Below are positions 54,550-63,723 of a DNA stretch of 64,000 bases, in pieces. Each line of letters starts with the position of its first letter. The first letter of the stretch is position 1. The translations under genes were made by a program, and so were the position numbers. The stretch is taken from NCBI RefSeq assembly GCF_907165205.1, contig NC_058194.1:7334730-7398729 (forward strand). Direction: 5' to 3'. Under the pieces are notes generated by a model that worked only from the letters and a program-made list of their open reading frames with translations, was not told the origin of the DNA and ran no database searches. This DNA is from Coccinella septempunctata (lineage: Eukaryota > Arthropoda > Insecta > Coleoptera > Coccinellidae).

Positions 54550-57500
54550 TTGCTCATTTTTGACCCAAAAAATCGAGATTTTCGATATTTAGTTTTTTTT
54601 GAGCTGGAATGGAGAACATATCAATGCTGATTACGAAACCGGAAATCCCAATTGGATCACACGAATATAACAAGAGATATCGCAGATTGAAATTTTCAAC
54701 TTTTGAAAAATGACATTTCCGAAATGAAAATCTGAACGGTGAGAGATAGGCTTTTGAGAATGCTCGCAATGGATTCAGCTTATTTGAAAACCTTCATTTT
54801 CATACCAATCCTTCAAATATCTGAGTTTGTTTAAAAAAAAAAATCGAATTTATTGTTTTTCCATTTTTCATTTTCCAGTTCAATTTGAACTGCTCTCTGG
54901 AGTGTAATTCTCTATTGAATCATCAACTGTTAGGTTTGGTTGAATCAAGAAAGTAGGTACTATACACTCCATATCCTAAGACAGTAGTAGGACACCCTGA
55001 TTTTTATGCAGAGGAGCAAATAGGTCATTTTAGGGGGGTCTTAGCCCTTGCTCATTTTTGACCAAAAAAATCGAGATTTTCGATTTTTAGTTTTTGCGCT
55101 GGAATGGCAGCCTCATCAACGCTGATTACGAAACCGAAAATCCCAATTGGATCAGACGAATATAACAAGAGATATTTCAGATTGAAATTTGCAACTTTTG
55201 GAAAATGACATTTCCGAAATGAAAATCTGAATGGTGAGAGATTGGCTTTCGGGAATGCTCTCAATAGATACGGCTCATTTGAAAATTTTCATTTTCATAA
55301 CAAACCTTCAAATATCTGACTTTGTTTTAAAAAAAATCGAATTTATTTTTTTTCGATTTTCAATTTTCCAGTTCACTTTGAACTGCTCTCCGGAGTGCAA
55401 TTCTCTATTGAATCATCAACTGTTAGGTTTGATTGAATCAAAAAAGTAAGTTTTATACACTCCATATCCTAAAACAGTAGTAGGACACCCTGATTTGTAT
55501 GCAGAGGAGCAAATATGTCATTTTAGGGGGGTCTAAGCCCTTGCTCATTTTTGACCCAAAAAATCGAGATTTTCGATATTTAGTTGTTGAGCTGGAATGG
55601 AAGCCTGATCAATGCTGATAACGAAACCGGAAATCCCAATTGGATCAGACGAATATAACAAGAGATATTGCAGATTGAAATTTGCAACTTTTGAAAAATG
55701 CCATTTTCAAGATGAAAATCTGAACGGAGAGAGATAGGCTTTCAGGAATACTTGCTATAGATTCAGCATATTCGAAAACCTATATTTCCATGATGAACTT
55801 TCAAATATCGGACGTTGTTTAAAGCAAAATCGAATTTATTGTTTTTCTTTTTTTCATTTTCCAGATCAATTTGAACTGCTCTCTGGATTGCAATTCTCTA
55901 TTGAATCATCAACTGTTTAGTTTGGTGGAATCAACAAAGTAAGTATCATACACTCCATATCCTAAGACAGTAGTTGAACTTCCTGATTTTCAGGCAGAAG
56001 AGCAAATAGGTCATTTTAGGGGGGTCTAACCCCTTGCTCATTTTTGACCCAAAAAATCGGGATTTTCGATATTTAGTTTTTGTTCTGGAATGGAAGCCTT
56101 ATCAATGCTGATTACGAAACCAGAAATCGCAATTGGATCAGACGAATATAACAAGAGATATTGCAGATTGAAATTTTCAACTTTTGAAAAATGGCATTTC
56201 CAAAATGAAAATCTGAACGGTGAGAGATAGGCTTTCGAGAATGCTCGCAATGGATTCGGCGTATTCGAAAACCTTTATTTTCATACCAAACCTTCAAATA
56301 TCTGACTTTGTTTAAAAAAAATCGAATTTATTGTTTTTCGATTTTCAATTTTCCAGTTCACATTGAACTGCTCTCTGGAGTGCAATTTTCTATAGAATCA
56401 TCAACTGTTAGATTTGGTTGAATCAACAAAGTAAGTTCTATCCACTCCATATCCTAAGACAGTAGTAGGACACCCTGATTTTTATGCAGAGGAGCAAATA
56501 GGTCATTTTAGGGGGGTCTTAGCCCTTGCTCAATTTTGACCAAAAAAATCGAGATTTTCGATTTTTAGTTAGCTGGAATGGAAAACATATCAATGCTGAT
56601 TACGAAAAAGGAAATCCCAATTGGATCACACGAATATAACAAGAGATATCGCAGATTGAAATTTTCAACTTTTGAAAAATGACATTTCCGAAATGAAAAT
56701 CTGAACGGTGAGAGATAGGCTTTTGAGAATGCTCGCAATGGATTCAGCTTATTTGAAAACCTTTATTTTCATACCAAGCCTTCAAATATCTGAGTTTGTT
56801 TAAAAAAAAAATCGAATTTATTGTTTTTCCATTTTTCATTTTCCAGTTCAATTTGAACTGCTCTCTGGAGTGTAATTCTCTATTGAATCATCAACTGTTA
56901 GGTTTGATTGAATCAATAAAGTAGGTACTATACACTCCATATCCTAAGACAGTAGTAGGACACCCTGATTTTTATGCAGAGGAGCAAATAGGTCATTTTA
57001 GGGGGGTCTAAGCCCTTGCTCATTTTTGACCCAAAAAATCGAGATTTTCGATTTTTAGTTTTTTGCGCTTGAATGGCAGCCTCATCAACGCTGATTACGA
57101 AACCGAAAATCCCAATTGGATCAGACGAATATAACAAGAGATATTTCAGATTGAAATTTGCAACTTTTGGAAATTGACATTTCCGAAATGGAAATCTGAA
57201 TGGTGAGAGATTGGCTTTCGGGAATGCTCGCAATAGATTCGGCTTATTTGAAAATTTTCATTTTCATACCAAGCCTTCAAATATCTGAGTTTGTTTTAAA
57301 AAAAATCGAATTTATTTTTTTTCGATTTTCAATTTTCCAGTTCACTTTGAACTGCTCTCCGGAGTGCAATTCTCTATTGAATCATAAACTGTTAGGTTTG
57401 GTTGAATCAAAAAAGTAAGTTCTATACACTCCATATCCTAAGACAGTAGTAGGACACCCTGATTTTTATGCAGAGGAGCAAATAGGTCATTTTAGGGGGG

Positions 57501-59232
57501 TCTTAGCCCTTGCTCATTTTTGACCAAAAAAATCGAGATTTTCGATTTTTAGTTTTTGCGCTTGAATGGCAGCCTCATCAACGCTGATTACGAAACCGAA
57601 AATCCCAATTGGATCAGACGAATATAACAAGAGATATTTCAGATTGAAATTTGCAACTTTTGGAAAATGACATTTCCGAAATGGAAATCTGAATGGTGAG
57701 AGATTGGCTTTCGGGAATGCTCGCAATAGATTCGGCTTATTTGAAAATTTTCATTTTCATACCAAACCTTCAAATATCTGACTTTGTTTTAAAAAAAATC
57801 GAATTTATTTTTTTTCGATTTTCAATTTTCCAGTTCACTTTGAACTGCTCTCCGGAGTGCAATTCTCTATTGAATCATCAACTGTTAGGTTTGGTTGAAT
57901 CAAAAAAGTAAGTTCTATACACTCCATATCCTAAGACAGTAGTAGGACACCCTGATTTTTATGCAGAGGAGCAAATAGGTCATTTTAGGGGGGTCTAAGC
58001 CCTTGCTCATTTTTGACCCAAAAAATCGAGATTTTCGATATTTAGTTGTTGAGCTGGAATGGAAGCCTGATCAATGCTGATAACGAAACCGGAAATCCCA
58101 ATTGGATCAGACGAATATAACAAGAGATATTGCAGATTGAAATTCGCAACTTTTGAAAAATGCCATTTTCAAGATGAAAATCTGAACGGAGAGAGATAGG
58201 CTTTCAGGAATACTTGCTATAGATTCAGCATATTCGAAAACCTATATTTTCATGATGAACTTTCAAATATCGGACGTTGTTCAAAGCAAAATCGAATTTA
58301 TTGTTTTTCTTTTTTTCATTTTCCAGTTCAATTTGAACTGCTCTCTGGAGTGCAATTCTCTATTGAATCATCAACTGTTTAGTTTGGTGGAATCAACAAA
58401 GTAAGTATCATACACTCCATATCCTAAGACAGTAGTTGAACTTCCTGATTTTCAGGCAGAAGAGCAAATAGGTCATTTTAGGGGGGTCTAACCCCTTGCT
58501 CATTTTTGACCCAAAAAATCGGGATTTTCGATATTTACTTTTTGAGCTGGAATGGAAGCCTTATCAATGCTGATTACGAAACCAGAAATCGCAATTGGAT
58601 CAGACGAATATAACAAGAGATATTGCAGATTGAAATTTTCAACTTTTGAAAAATGGCATTTCCAAAATGAAAATCTGAACGGTGAGAGATAGGCTTTCGA
58701 GAATGCTCGCAATAGATTCGGTGTATTTAAAAACCTTCATTTTCATATCAAACCTTCAAATATCTGACTTTGTTAAAAAAAAATCGAATTTATTGTTTTT
58801 CGATTTTCAATTTTCCAGTTCACTTTGAACTGCTCCCTGGAGTGCAATTCTTTATAGAATCATCAACTGTTAGATTTGGTTGAATCAACAAAGTAAGTAT
58901 TATCCACTCCATATCCTAAGACAGTAGTAGGACACCCTGATTTTTATGCAGAGGAGCAAATAGGTCATTTAGGGGGGGTCTAACCCCTTGCTCATTTTTG
59001 ACCCAAAAAATCGAGATTTTCGATATTTAGTTTTTGAGCTGGAATGGAAAACATATCGATGCTGATTACGAAACCGGAAATCCCAATTGGATCACACGAA
59101 TGTAACAAGAGATATTGCAGATTGAAGTTTTCAACTTTCGAAAAATGACATTTCTGAAATGAAAATCTGAACGGTGGGAGATAGGCTTTCGAGAATGCTC
59201 GCAATAGATTCGGCGTATTTGAAAACCTTTAT
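54550..59232 (+). repeat. Satellite B 4.7-kb segment, copy 2 (offset ~17,650 bp)
   Basis: Partner of 36895-41582. It ends just before the young LINE insertion. Downstream, the two copies diverge at GAAAACCTTTATTATCATACC (41573) against GAAAACCTTTATTTTCATATC (59221). Confidence 0.75.
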
Positions 59233-59403
59233 TTTCATATCAAACTTTCAAATATTTGACTTCGTTTGAAAAAAAATCGAATTTGTTTTTTTTTCCATTT
59301 TTCATTTTCCAGTTCACTTTGAACTGCTCTCTGGAGTGCAATTCTCTATTGAATCATCAACTGTTAGGTTTGGTTGAATCAAAAAAGTAAGTACTATACA
59401 ACC

Positions 59404-59413
59404 CATATCCTAA
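59404..59413. repeat. Target-site duplication, left copy (CATATCCTAA)
   Basis: A 10-bp satellite B sequence next to the 3' end of the LINE. The same 10 bp is found at 63065-63074. Satellite B normally contains it once per unit as CCATATCCTAAGACAG. Confidence 0.8.
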
Positions 59414-59424
59414 TCATTGCTGTA

Positions 59425-59438
59425 TCCCGTTACCGGGA
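59425..59438 (-). promoter_or_regulatory. Terminal 3' stem-loop of the LINE with GUAA tetraloop
   Basis: In element sense, the sequence is UCCCG-GUAA-CGGGA: five perfect base pairs capped by a GNRA-type tetraloop, ending 11 nt before the element terminus. LINE reverse transcriptases of several clades recognise a 3' stem-loop in their RNA. A compact GNRA hairpin at this place is a good candidate for that role, but the function is inferred. Confidence 0.55.
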
Positions 59439-59503
59439 ATAAATCTACAAAAAGAAGGACAAAAAAAAAAAAAAAATTCGAACAGATTTGTAACTTCTTA
59501 GTG

Positions 59504-62500
59504 CTAGTTGCGACTGTGTGCCCTCCTGTGACTAAAGAGACCCAACCGTGACCTGCAGATCCTTCCACACTCAGGGCATGGATAGTCTCCAACCAGATCT
59601 GGCCGCCGCTGTATCCTTCTCGATTCTCCATTATAACTGTGGACCAAAGACCTCCACTGTGACCTGTCTAACGCTTGTTGTTCCCAGTTCTGATTAGCAT
59701 TAACTGATTTTAGGGATTGATGTAGTGTATCCTTAAACCGCTTATACTGGCCTCCTGGTTTCCGGGCTCCCTCAGTGAGTTCGCCGTATAGAGCTATTTT
59801 GGGGAGTCTTGTGTCTTGCATCCTAAGAATGTGGCCGCTCCATCTGAGTCGGGCCCTCGTTACTTGAGTCTCAATTGTTGTACAACTCGCGCGCTGCAAG
59901 ACTTCTGCATTCGAAACTTTGTGGAACCATCTGATGTGCATTATCTGCCTTAGATGACATTGCTGCGTCTGTTCAAGCTGTTTAATATGTCGCCTGTAGG
60001 GAGTCCAGCTTTCGCTTCCGTAAAGAAGCGTTGGGAGGACCACTGCTCTGTAAACAGCTGTCTTGGTCTTCAGATTGAGGTCGTGATTTTGGAACACTCT
60101 GTCCTTCAGCTTCCAGAATGCCCGTGATGCCGAATTGATACGGTTGTGTATTTCCGTGTCAAGGTTAGCCCTAGTATTTATGAAGCTTCCCAAATATTTG
60201 AACTGCTCGACCTGTTCTAGAGTTTCATTGTCCAGGCTGATATCTGTTTGAAGGCTTTCTGGCGGACTTACCAGGATTTTGGTCTTGTCAATATTGAGTC
60301 TAAGGCCTAAAGCTTCGTATACATGTTTATAGGTGTCCATCATTATTTGTAGATCCTCTGAGCTGCTAGCGATGAGTGAACAGTCGTCTGCATATTGAAG
60401 TTCCGTGATAAACTTGGTACGGGTTTTTGCTCTGAGGCGCTTCAGGTTAAACAGGCCTCCATCAAATCTGAATCTTATCCCAACACCTCTTACGGGCATG
60501 CTCATGTCAGCAATTATCGATACAGCTATGGCGAAAATATTGAACAGTAAAGGCGCTAATACGCAGCCTTGTTTTATTCCAGAGTTGGTTGAGAAATGGT
60601 CGGTTGTAGAGCCATTATGCTGTATTCTAGCGGTGTTGTTGGTATGAAGGCTTTTACACACTGCTAGGAATTTTTCGGGTACTCCTAGACGTGCCATGAT
60701 TTTCCAGAGCGCTCTCCGATTCACCGAGTCGAATGCCTTGCTTAAATCGATGAAGGCTGTATAAATCCTTGATTGTTGTTCACGGGCCTTTTCTTGTAGC
60801 TGTCGCAGTGTAAAGATTAGGTCCACCGTACCTCGATTTGGTCGAAAGCCGCACTGGGATTCAGGTAAAAGCTTCTCTAAGAGTGGAACCAGACGATTAG
60901 CCATAATCTTCGAGAGAATTTTACCGGCCACATTAAGCAACGATATGCCCCTGTAATTGTTGCAATTCGACGTATCGCCTTTGTTCTTATAGAGGTTGAT
61001 AACTAAAGCGTCTCTGAAGTCTTGTGGCACATCTCCCTGTTCCCAGATCTTGCGGAATAGTATTAGGAGACTATTGACAATGTCCTCATCCAAGGCTTTG
61101 AATATCTCCGCCGGAATGCCGTCTAGACCAGGTGACTTATCATTTTTCATATTTTTAATCGCGCTTATGATTTCCGACATTGAAATTTCGTCATCAAGCG
61201 ATGTCATCGGACTATACGCGGGAAGCAGGTCTAAAATGGATAAATCCGAGTCGTTATTTTGATTCAAGACCTGTGAGTAATGCTCCTTCCATCTTTCGAA
61301 AATTTTTCTATCATCAGTTAGAATAGCTCCATGAGCATCTCTTATAGGAAAGCTAGCTTTTCTGCTTGGACCGTAAACAGTTTTAATAGCTTCGAAAAAA
61401 CGCCTGTAGTCATGGTTATCGGCGTAAGCTTGTATTTCCCTAGCTTTTTCTTTCCACCAGCTGTCCTTGATTTTTCTTATTTCTTGACGGACCTCGCGTT
61501 TTATGTTTATGAAACCTATTTGGGCTGCAACATCGCCAGGCTTGTTAATTGCGGTTTTCATCGCTTTGTGTTTTGCGTCCAAAAGGGGTGCGATATGAGT
61601 TTCGCTGTCCGCAAACCAGTCTGGGGATTTTCGGGAGCGTTCTGTGCCCAGCATTTCTTTCGCTGTATTTGTAAGGGATGACTTGAAACGGAGCCAATGA
61701 GTCTCAATGTCGTCGTTATAATCCGATGGTGTTAGGCTATCTTTGACGGCAGCTGTGAATCTGTCCTTTGTAGAAGGGTTTTGTAGTTTGGATATTTGAA
61801 GGCGCTCTCTTAGATACTTCGGCTTGCGTTGGTATTTTGGGCGCATTGAGATTTTCATTCTCGAGATTACCAGCCTATGATCAGTCCAGCACTCCAGATC
61901 TGCTCTGGGTTTAGTGACCAACACCTCTTTCAGATCTTTCCTTCTCACGATCACATAGTCGAGGGTATGCCAATGCCCTGAGCGAGGGTGGCGCCAGGTC
62001 CCCCTTGAATTGGGTCTCGTAATAAAATAGGTGTTCGTTATACACAGATTGTGTTCTGCACAAAGAGCCAGCAGACGTTCTCCATTCGAATTGATGCTGT
62101 CTGTGCCGTGTTTCCCTATTATTCCCGGCCATAGTTCTGAGTCTTGACCTCTGCCCACTCTAGCGTTGAAGTCTCCAAGGAGAATAATTCGTTCCCGTTT
62201 TGGGATTTTACTTAATGTCGCAACGAGTGTTTCATAAAAAGTGTCCTTTAAGTTGTCAGAGGAGTTCAAAGTGGGTGCGTATACTGCAATGATGTTCACA
62301 AACGTGTTATTCGCTGCAGGAAAACGTAGGGCCATTAAACGTTCTGAGATACCAACTGGATTATCGGTAAGTTTGGCGGCCAGGTCGTTTCTAATGGCAA
62401 AGCCTACGCCATGTTGTCTGATTTCGCCTTCCGGCAAGCCTTTCCAGAAAAAAGTATACGCTTGTTCTACCAAGCTACCTTCGTCCGAAAAGCGTGTTTC

Positions 62501-62743
62501 GCTTAAAGCAACTATTGCAATGGATGTTCGTTGCAGTTCCTTATCGATTAGGGCAGTACGCCTCTCTGGTCGGTCGGCCTTGGGGTTGTCTAGCAAGGTT
62601 CTGACGTTCCATGCTGCAAAAGCTATGTGCTTTGCATTGGTGTTTGTTCGATGATTCACTCGCTCAGGCACCCTCCCCCGGAGATCCGAATGGGAGGGTA
62701 TTTTACCTCCGGATACGAATTTTGTCCTGTTCGACTGATACAT
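59504..62743 (-). CDS. LINE polyprotein: APE endonuclease, reverse transcriptase, C-terminal C2H2 zinc finger
   Basis: An intact 1079-residue ORF. The start is ATG at 62743, with an in-frame TAA 21 nt upstream, so it cannot begin earlier. Residues ~38-295 form an AP-endonuclease-like domain with all key motifs: AAWNVRTL (N46), LSETRF (E82), AVYAPT (Y155), LLGDFNARVG (D191, N193), TLDYVIV (D262) and WTDHRLV (D288, H289). It nicks the target DNA. Residues ~505-830 form the reverse transcriptase: NNYRGISLLN, CGFRPNRGTVD, AFIDLSKAFD (D666), GIKQGCVLAP and LQYADD (D786, D787). A connector with LLYGSESW and RARLRWSGHILRM follows. Residues 1056-1076 form a classical C-x2-C-x12-H-x3-H finger (CPECGRICRSRLGLFSHRRAH... 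region), probably for nucleic-acid binding. There is no separate ORF1. No stop, frameshift or missing catalytic residue is visible, so this copy may encode active protein. Confidence 0.93.
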   Translation of the reverse strand: MYQSNRTKFVSGGKIPSHSDLRGRVPERVNHRTNTNAKHIAFAAWNVRTLLDNPKADRPERRTALIDKELQRTSIAIVALSETRFSDEGSLVEQAYTFFWKGLPEGEIRQHGVGFAIRNDLAAKLTDNPVGISERLMALRFPAANNTFVNIIAVYAPTLNSSDNLKDTFYETLVATLSKIPKRERIILLGDFNARVGRGQDSELWPGIIGKHGTDSINSNGERLLALCAEHNLCITNTYFITRPNSRGTWRHPRSGHWHTLDYVIVRRKDLKEVLVTKPRADLECWTDHRLVISRMKISMRPKYQRKPKYLRERLQISKLQNPSTKDRFTAAVKDSLTPSDYNDDIETHWLRFKSSLTNTAKEMLGTERSRKSPDWFADSETHIAPLLDAKHKAMKTAINKPGDVAAQIGFINIKREVRQEIRKIKDSWWKEKAREIQAYADNHDYRRFFEAIKTVYGPSRKASFPIRDAHGAILTDDRKIFERWKEHYSQVLNQNNDSDLSILDLLPAYSPMTSLDDEISMSEIISAIKNMKNDKSPGLDGIPAEIFKALDEDIVNSLLILFRKIWEQGDVPQDFRDALVINLYKNKGDTSNCNNYRGISLLNVAGKILSKIMANRLVPLLEKLLPESQCGFRPNRGTVDLIFTLRQLQEKAREQQSRIYTAFIDLSKAFDSVNRRALWKIMARLGVPEKFLAVCKSLHTNNTARIQHNGSTTDHFSTNSGIKQGCVLAPLLFNIFAIAVSIIADMSMPVRGVGIRFRFDGGLFNLKRLRAKTRTKFITELQYADDCSLIASSSEDLQIMMDTYKHVYEALGLRLNIDKTKILVSPPESLQTDISLDNETLEQVEQFKYLGSFINTRANLDTEIHNRINSASRAFWKLKDRVFQNHDLNLKTKTAVYRAVVLPTLLYGSESWTPYRRHIKQLEQTQQCHLRQIMHIRWFHKVSNAEVLQRASCTTIETQVTRARLRWSGHILRMQDTRLPKIALYGELTEGARKPGGQYKRFKDTLHQSLKSVNANQNWEQQALDRSQWRSLVHSYNGESRRIQRRPDLVGDYPCPECGRICRSRLGLFSHRRAHSRN

Positions 62744-63064
62744 CTTTTTGTAGGAGCTGCGTTAGAAGGTGTTCAAAAGCTGCACTGGTAACGCTGTCAG
62801 TGCAACTTTGGTTGCGGCTACGACTAGATTATCTTGTGGCACAGGTATCCTGAGACGACAAGGTCTGAGACGTAACTTGAGCAACGCAGAGAGCCATTTC
62901 CTGCTCAAGCCAATGTTTAGGCTACGTAATTGTGGGAAACAGAGTTATACCGCTCATGTTCGGTCGCCAGAGCCTCGTTCGTAAGAACAGGGTGCACCGC
63001 GAGTAGGTGAGGTTGGCATTTGAGAGGAGAGGCTATAAAACGCATCCGTCCCCCTTACACCCCG
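62744..63064 (-). other. 5' untranslated region of the LINE
   Basis: About 320 nt between the element's 5' end and the ORF start, more GC-rich than the satellite. It must carry any internal promoter of the element. I recognise no specific promoter motif on the element's strand. A TATAAAA at 63034-63040 is on the opposite strand. Confidence 0.6.
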
Positions 63065-63074
63065 CATATCCTAA
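63065..63074. repeat. Target-site duplication, right copy (CATATCCTAA)
   Basis: Identical to 59404-59413 and continuous with downstream satellite B (GACAGTAGTAGGACACC). Confidence 0.8.
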
Positions 63075-63664
63075 GACAGTAGTAGGACACCCTGATTTTT
63101 ATGCAGAGGAGCAAATAGGTCATTTTAGGGGGGTCTAAGCCCTTGCTCATTTTTGACCGAAAAAATCGAGATTTTCGATTTTTAGTTTTTGCGCTGGAAT
63201 GGCAGCCTCATCAACGCTGATTACGAAACCGAAAATCCCAATTGGATCAGACGAATATAACAAGAGATATTTCAGATTGAAATTTGCAACTTTTTTGGAA
63301 AATGACATTTCGGAAATGAAAATCTGAACGGTGAGACATAGGCTGTTGAGAATGCTCGCAATGGATTCCGCTTATTTGAGAACCTATATTTTTATATCAA
63401 GCTTTCAAATATCTGACTTCGTTTAAAAAAAAATCGACTTTATTGTTTTTCCATTTTTCATTTTCCAGTTCACTTTGAACTGCTCTCTGGAGTGCAATTC
63501 TTTATTGAATCATCAACTGTTAGGTTTGGTTGAATCAAAAAAGTAAGTACTATACACCCCTTATCCTAAGACAGTAGAAGGACACCCTGATTTTTATGCA
63601 GAGGAGCAAATAGGTCATTTCAGGGGGGTCTAAGCCCTTGCTCATTTTTGACCAAAAAAAATCG
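63065..63664 (+). repeat. Satellite B array, last segment
   Basis: About 1.2 units resuming exactly after the target-site duplication, with one junction at 63543 (GTAAGT). It contains TTTTTTGG and ACATTTCGG variants. It stops abruptly in mid-unit after TTTTTGACCAAAAAAAATCG at ~63664. Confidence 0.92.
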
Positions 63665-63723
63665 TGTCAAAAATCTGGGTGTTGAGATTTTTGGCAATTA
63701 CTTAAAAGTGGACTGTTACCAAA
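63665..63723. other. Unique spacer with short inverted repeat between satellites B and A
   Basis: The only sequence in the window that belongs to neither satellite nor to a LINE. It contains GTCAAAAATCT-GGGTGTTG-AGATTTTTGGC, an 11-bp stem with one G-T pair and an 8-nt loop, followed by AATTACTTAAAAGTGGACTGTTACC. On the other strand this reads TAACAGTCCACTTTTAAGT, which has the look of a DNA-transposon terminal repeat after a TA. It could be a relic of a transposon end or a recombination scar. I cannot decide. Confidence 0.5.

Larger units (their letters stand above)
23643..59413 (+). repeat. Satellite B array, main segment
   Basis: About 71 further units. Junction spacing is mostly 490-496 bp, with eight long units of 603-632 bp. 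It begins in mid-unit at GTTGAAAACCT next to the old LINE and ends at CATATCCTAA, where the young LINE has inserted. No host gene is present. Two unit subtypes alternate in blocks. One reads AGTAGGACACCCTGATTTTTATGCAGAGGAGC. The other reads AGTTGAACTTCCTG followed by ATTTTCAGGCAGAAGAGC, and usually follows an exon segment reading CTGTTTAGTTTGGTGGAATC. Local irregularities include a 22-bp deletion after the junction at 33597 and a 5-nt deletion at ~49718. The + and - strand small ORFs are repeat by-products. Confidence 0.95.
59414..63064 (-). mobile_element. Apparently full-length single-ORF non-LTR retrotransposon (LINE)
   Basis: A 3.65-kb element on the minus strand: about 320 nt of 5' UTR, one 1079-codon ORF, then a ~90-nt 3' UTR. 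The 3' UTR has a T-run (16 T in sense) and a terminal stem-loop. It lies within satellite B, and the satellite continues in register on both sides (CATATCCTAA | element | CATATCCTAAGACAG), the mark of target-primed insertion. Outside the perfect 10 bp, the right flank TACACCCCGCATATCC also resembles satellite TACACCCCATATCC. The duplication could therefore be longer and imperfect, and the 5' boundary is uncertain by about 12 bp. The base composition is visibly more GC-rich than the satellites. One ORF with APE endonuclease, a YRGISLL-type RT and a short element length recall RTE-like or Ambal/Nimb-like lineages. I do not assign a clade. Confidence 0.9.

Noticed and set aside
13155..57911. + strand ORFs of 60-72 codons ending in LLNHQLLGLVESKK or SIESSTVRFG
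   Set aside because: They cover the pyrimidine tract and the 74-nt segment in two different frames. Stops follow at or just past the donor, and the changes between copies are largely non-synonymous.
12863..59413. A giant protein-coding gene with about 87 tandem exons
   Set aside because: The exon-like segment is 74 nt, not a multiple of three. Joining two copies puts the second in a frame that meets TGA after three codons, so a long protein is impossible even if splicing occurs.
60405..62984. + strand ORFs inside the young LINE
   Set aside because: Antisense shadows of the intact 1079-codon ORF, whose motifs are clear on the minus strand.
63034..63040. TATAAAA as promoter of the LINE
   Set aside because: It lies on the + strand, pointing away from the element's ORF; no promoter can be claimed.
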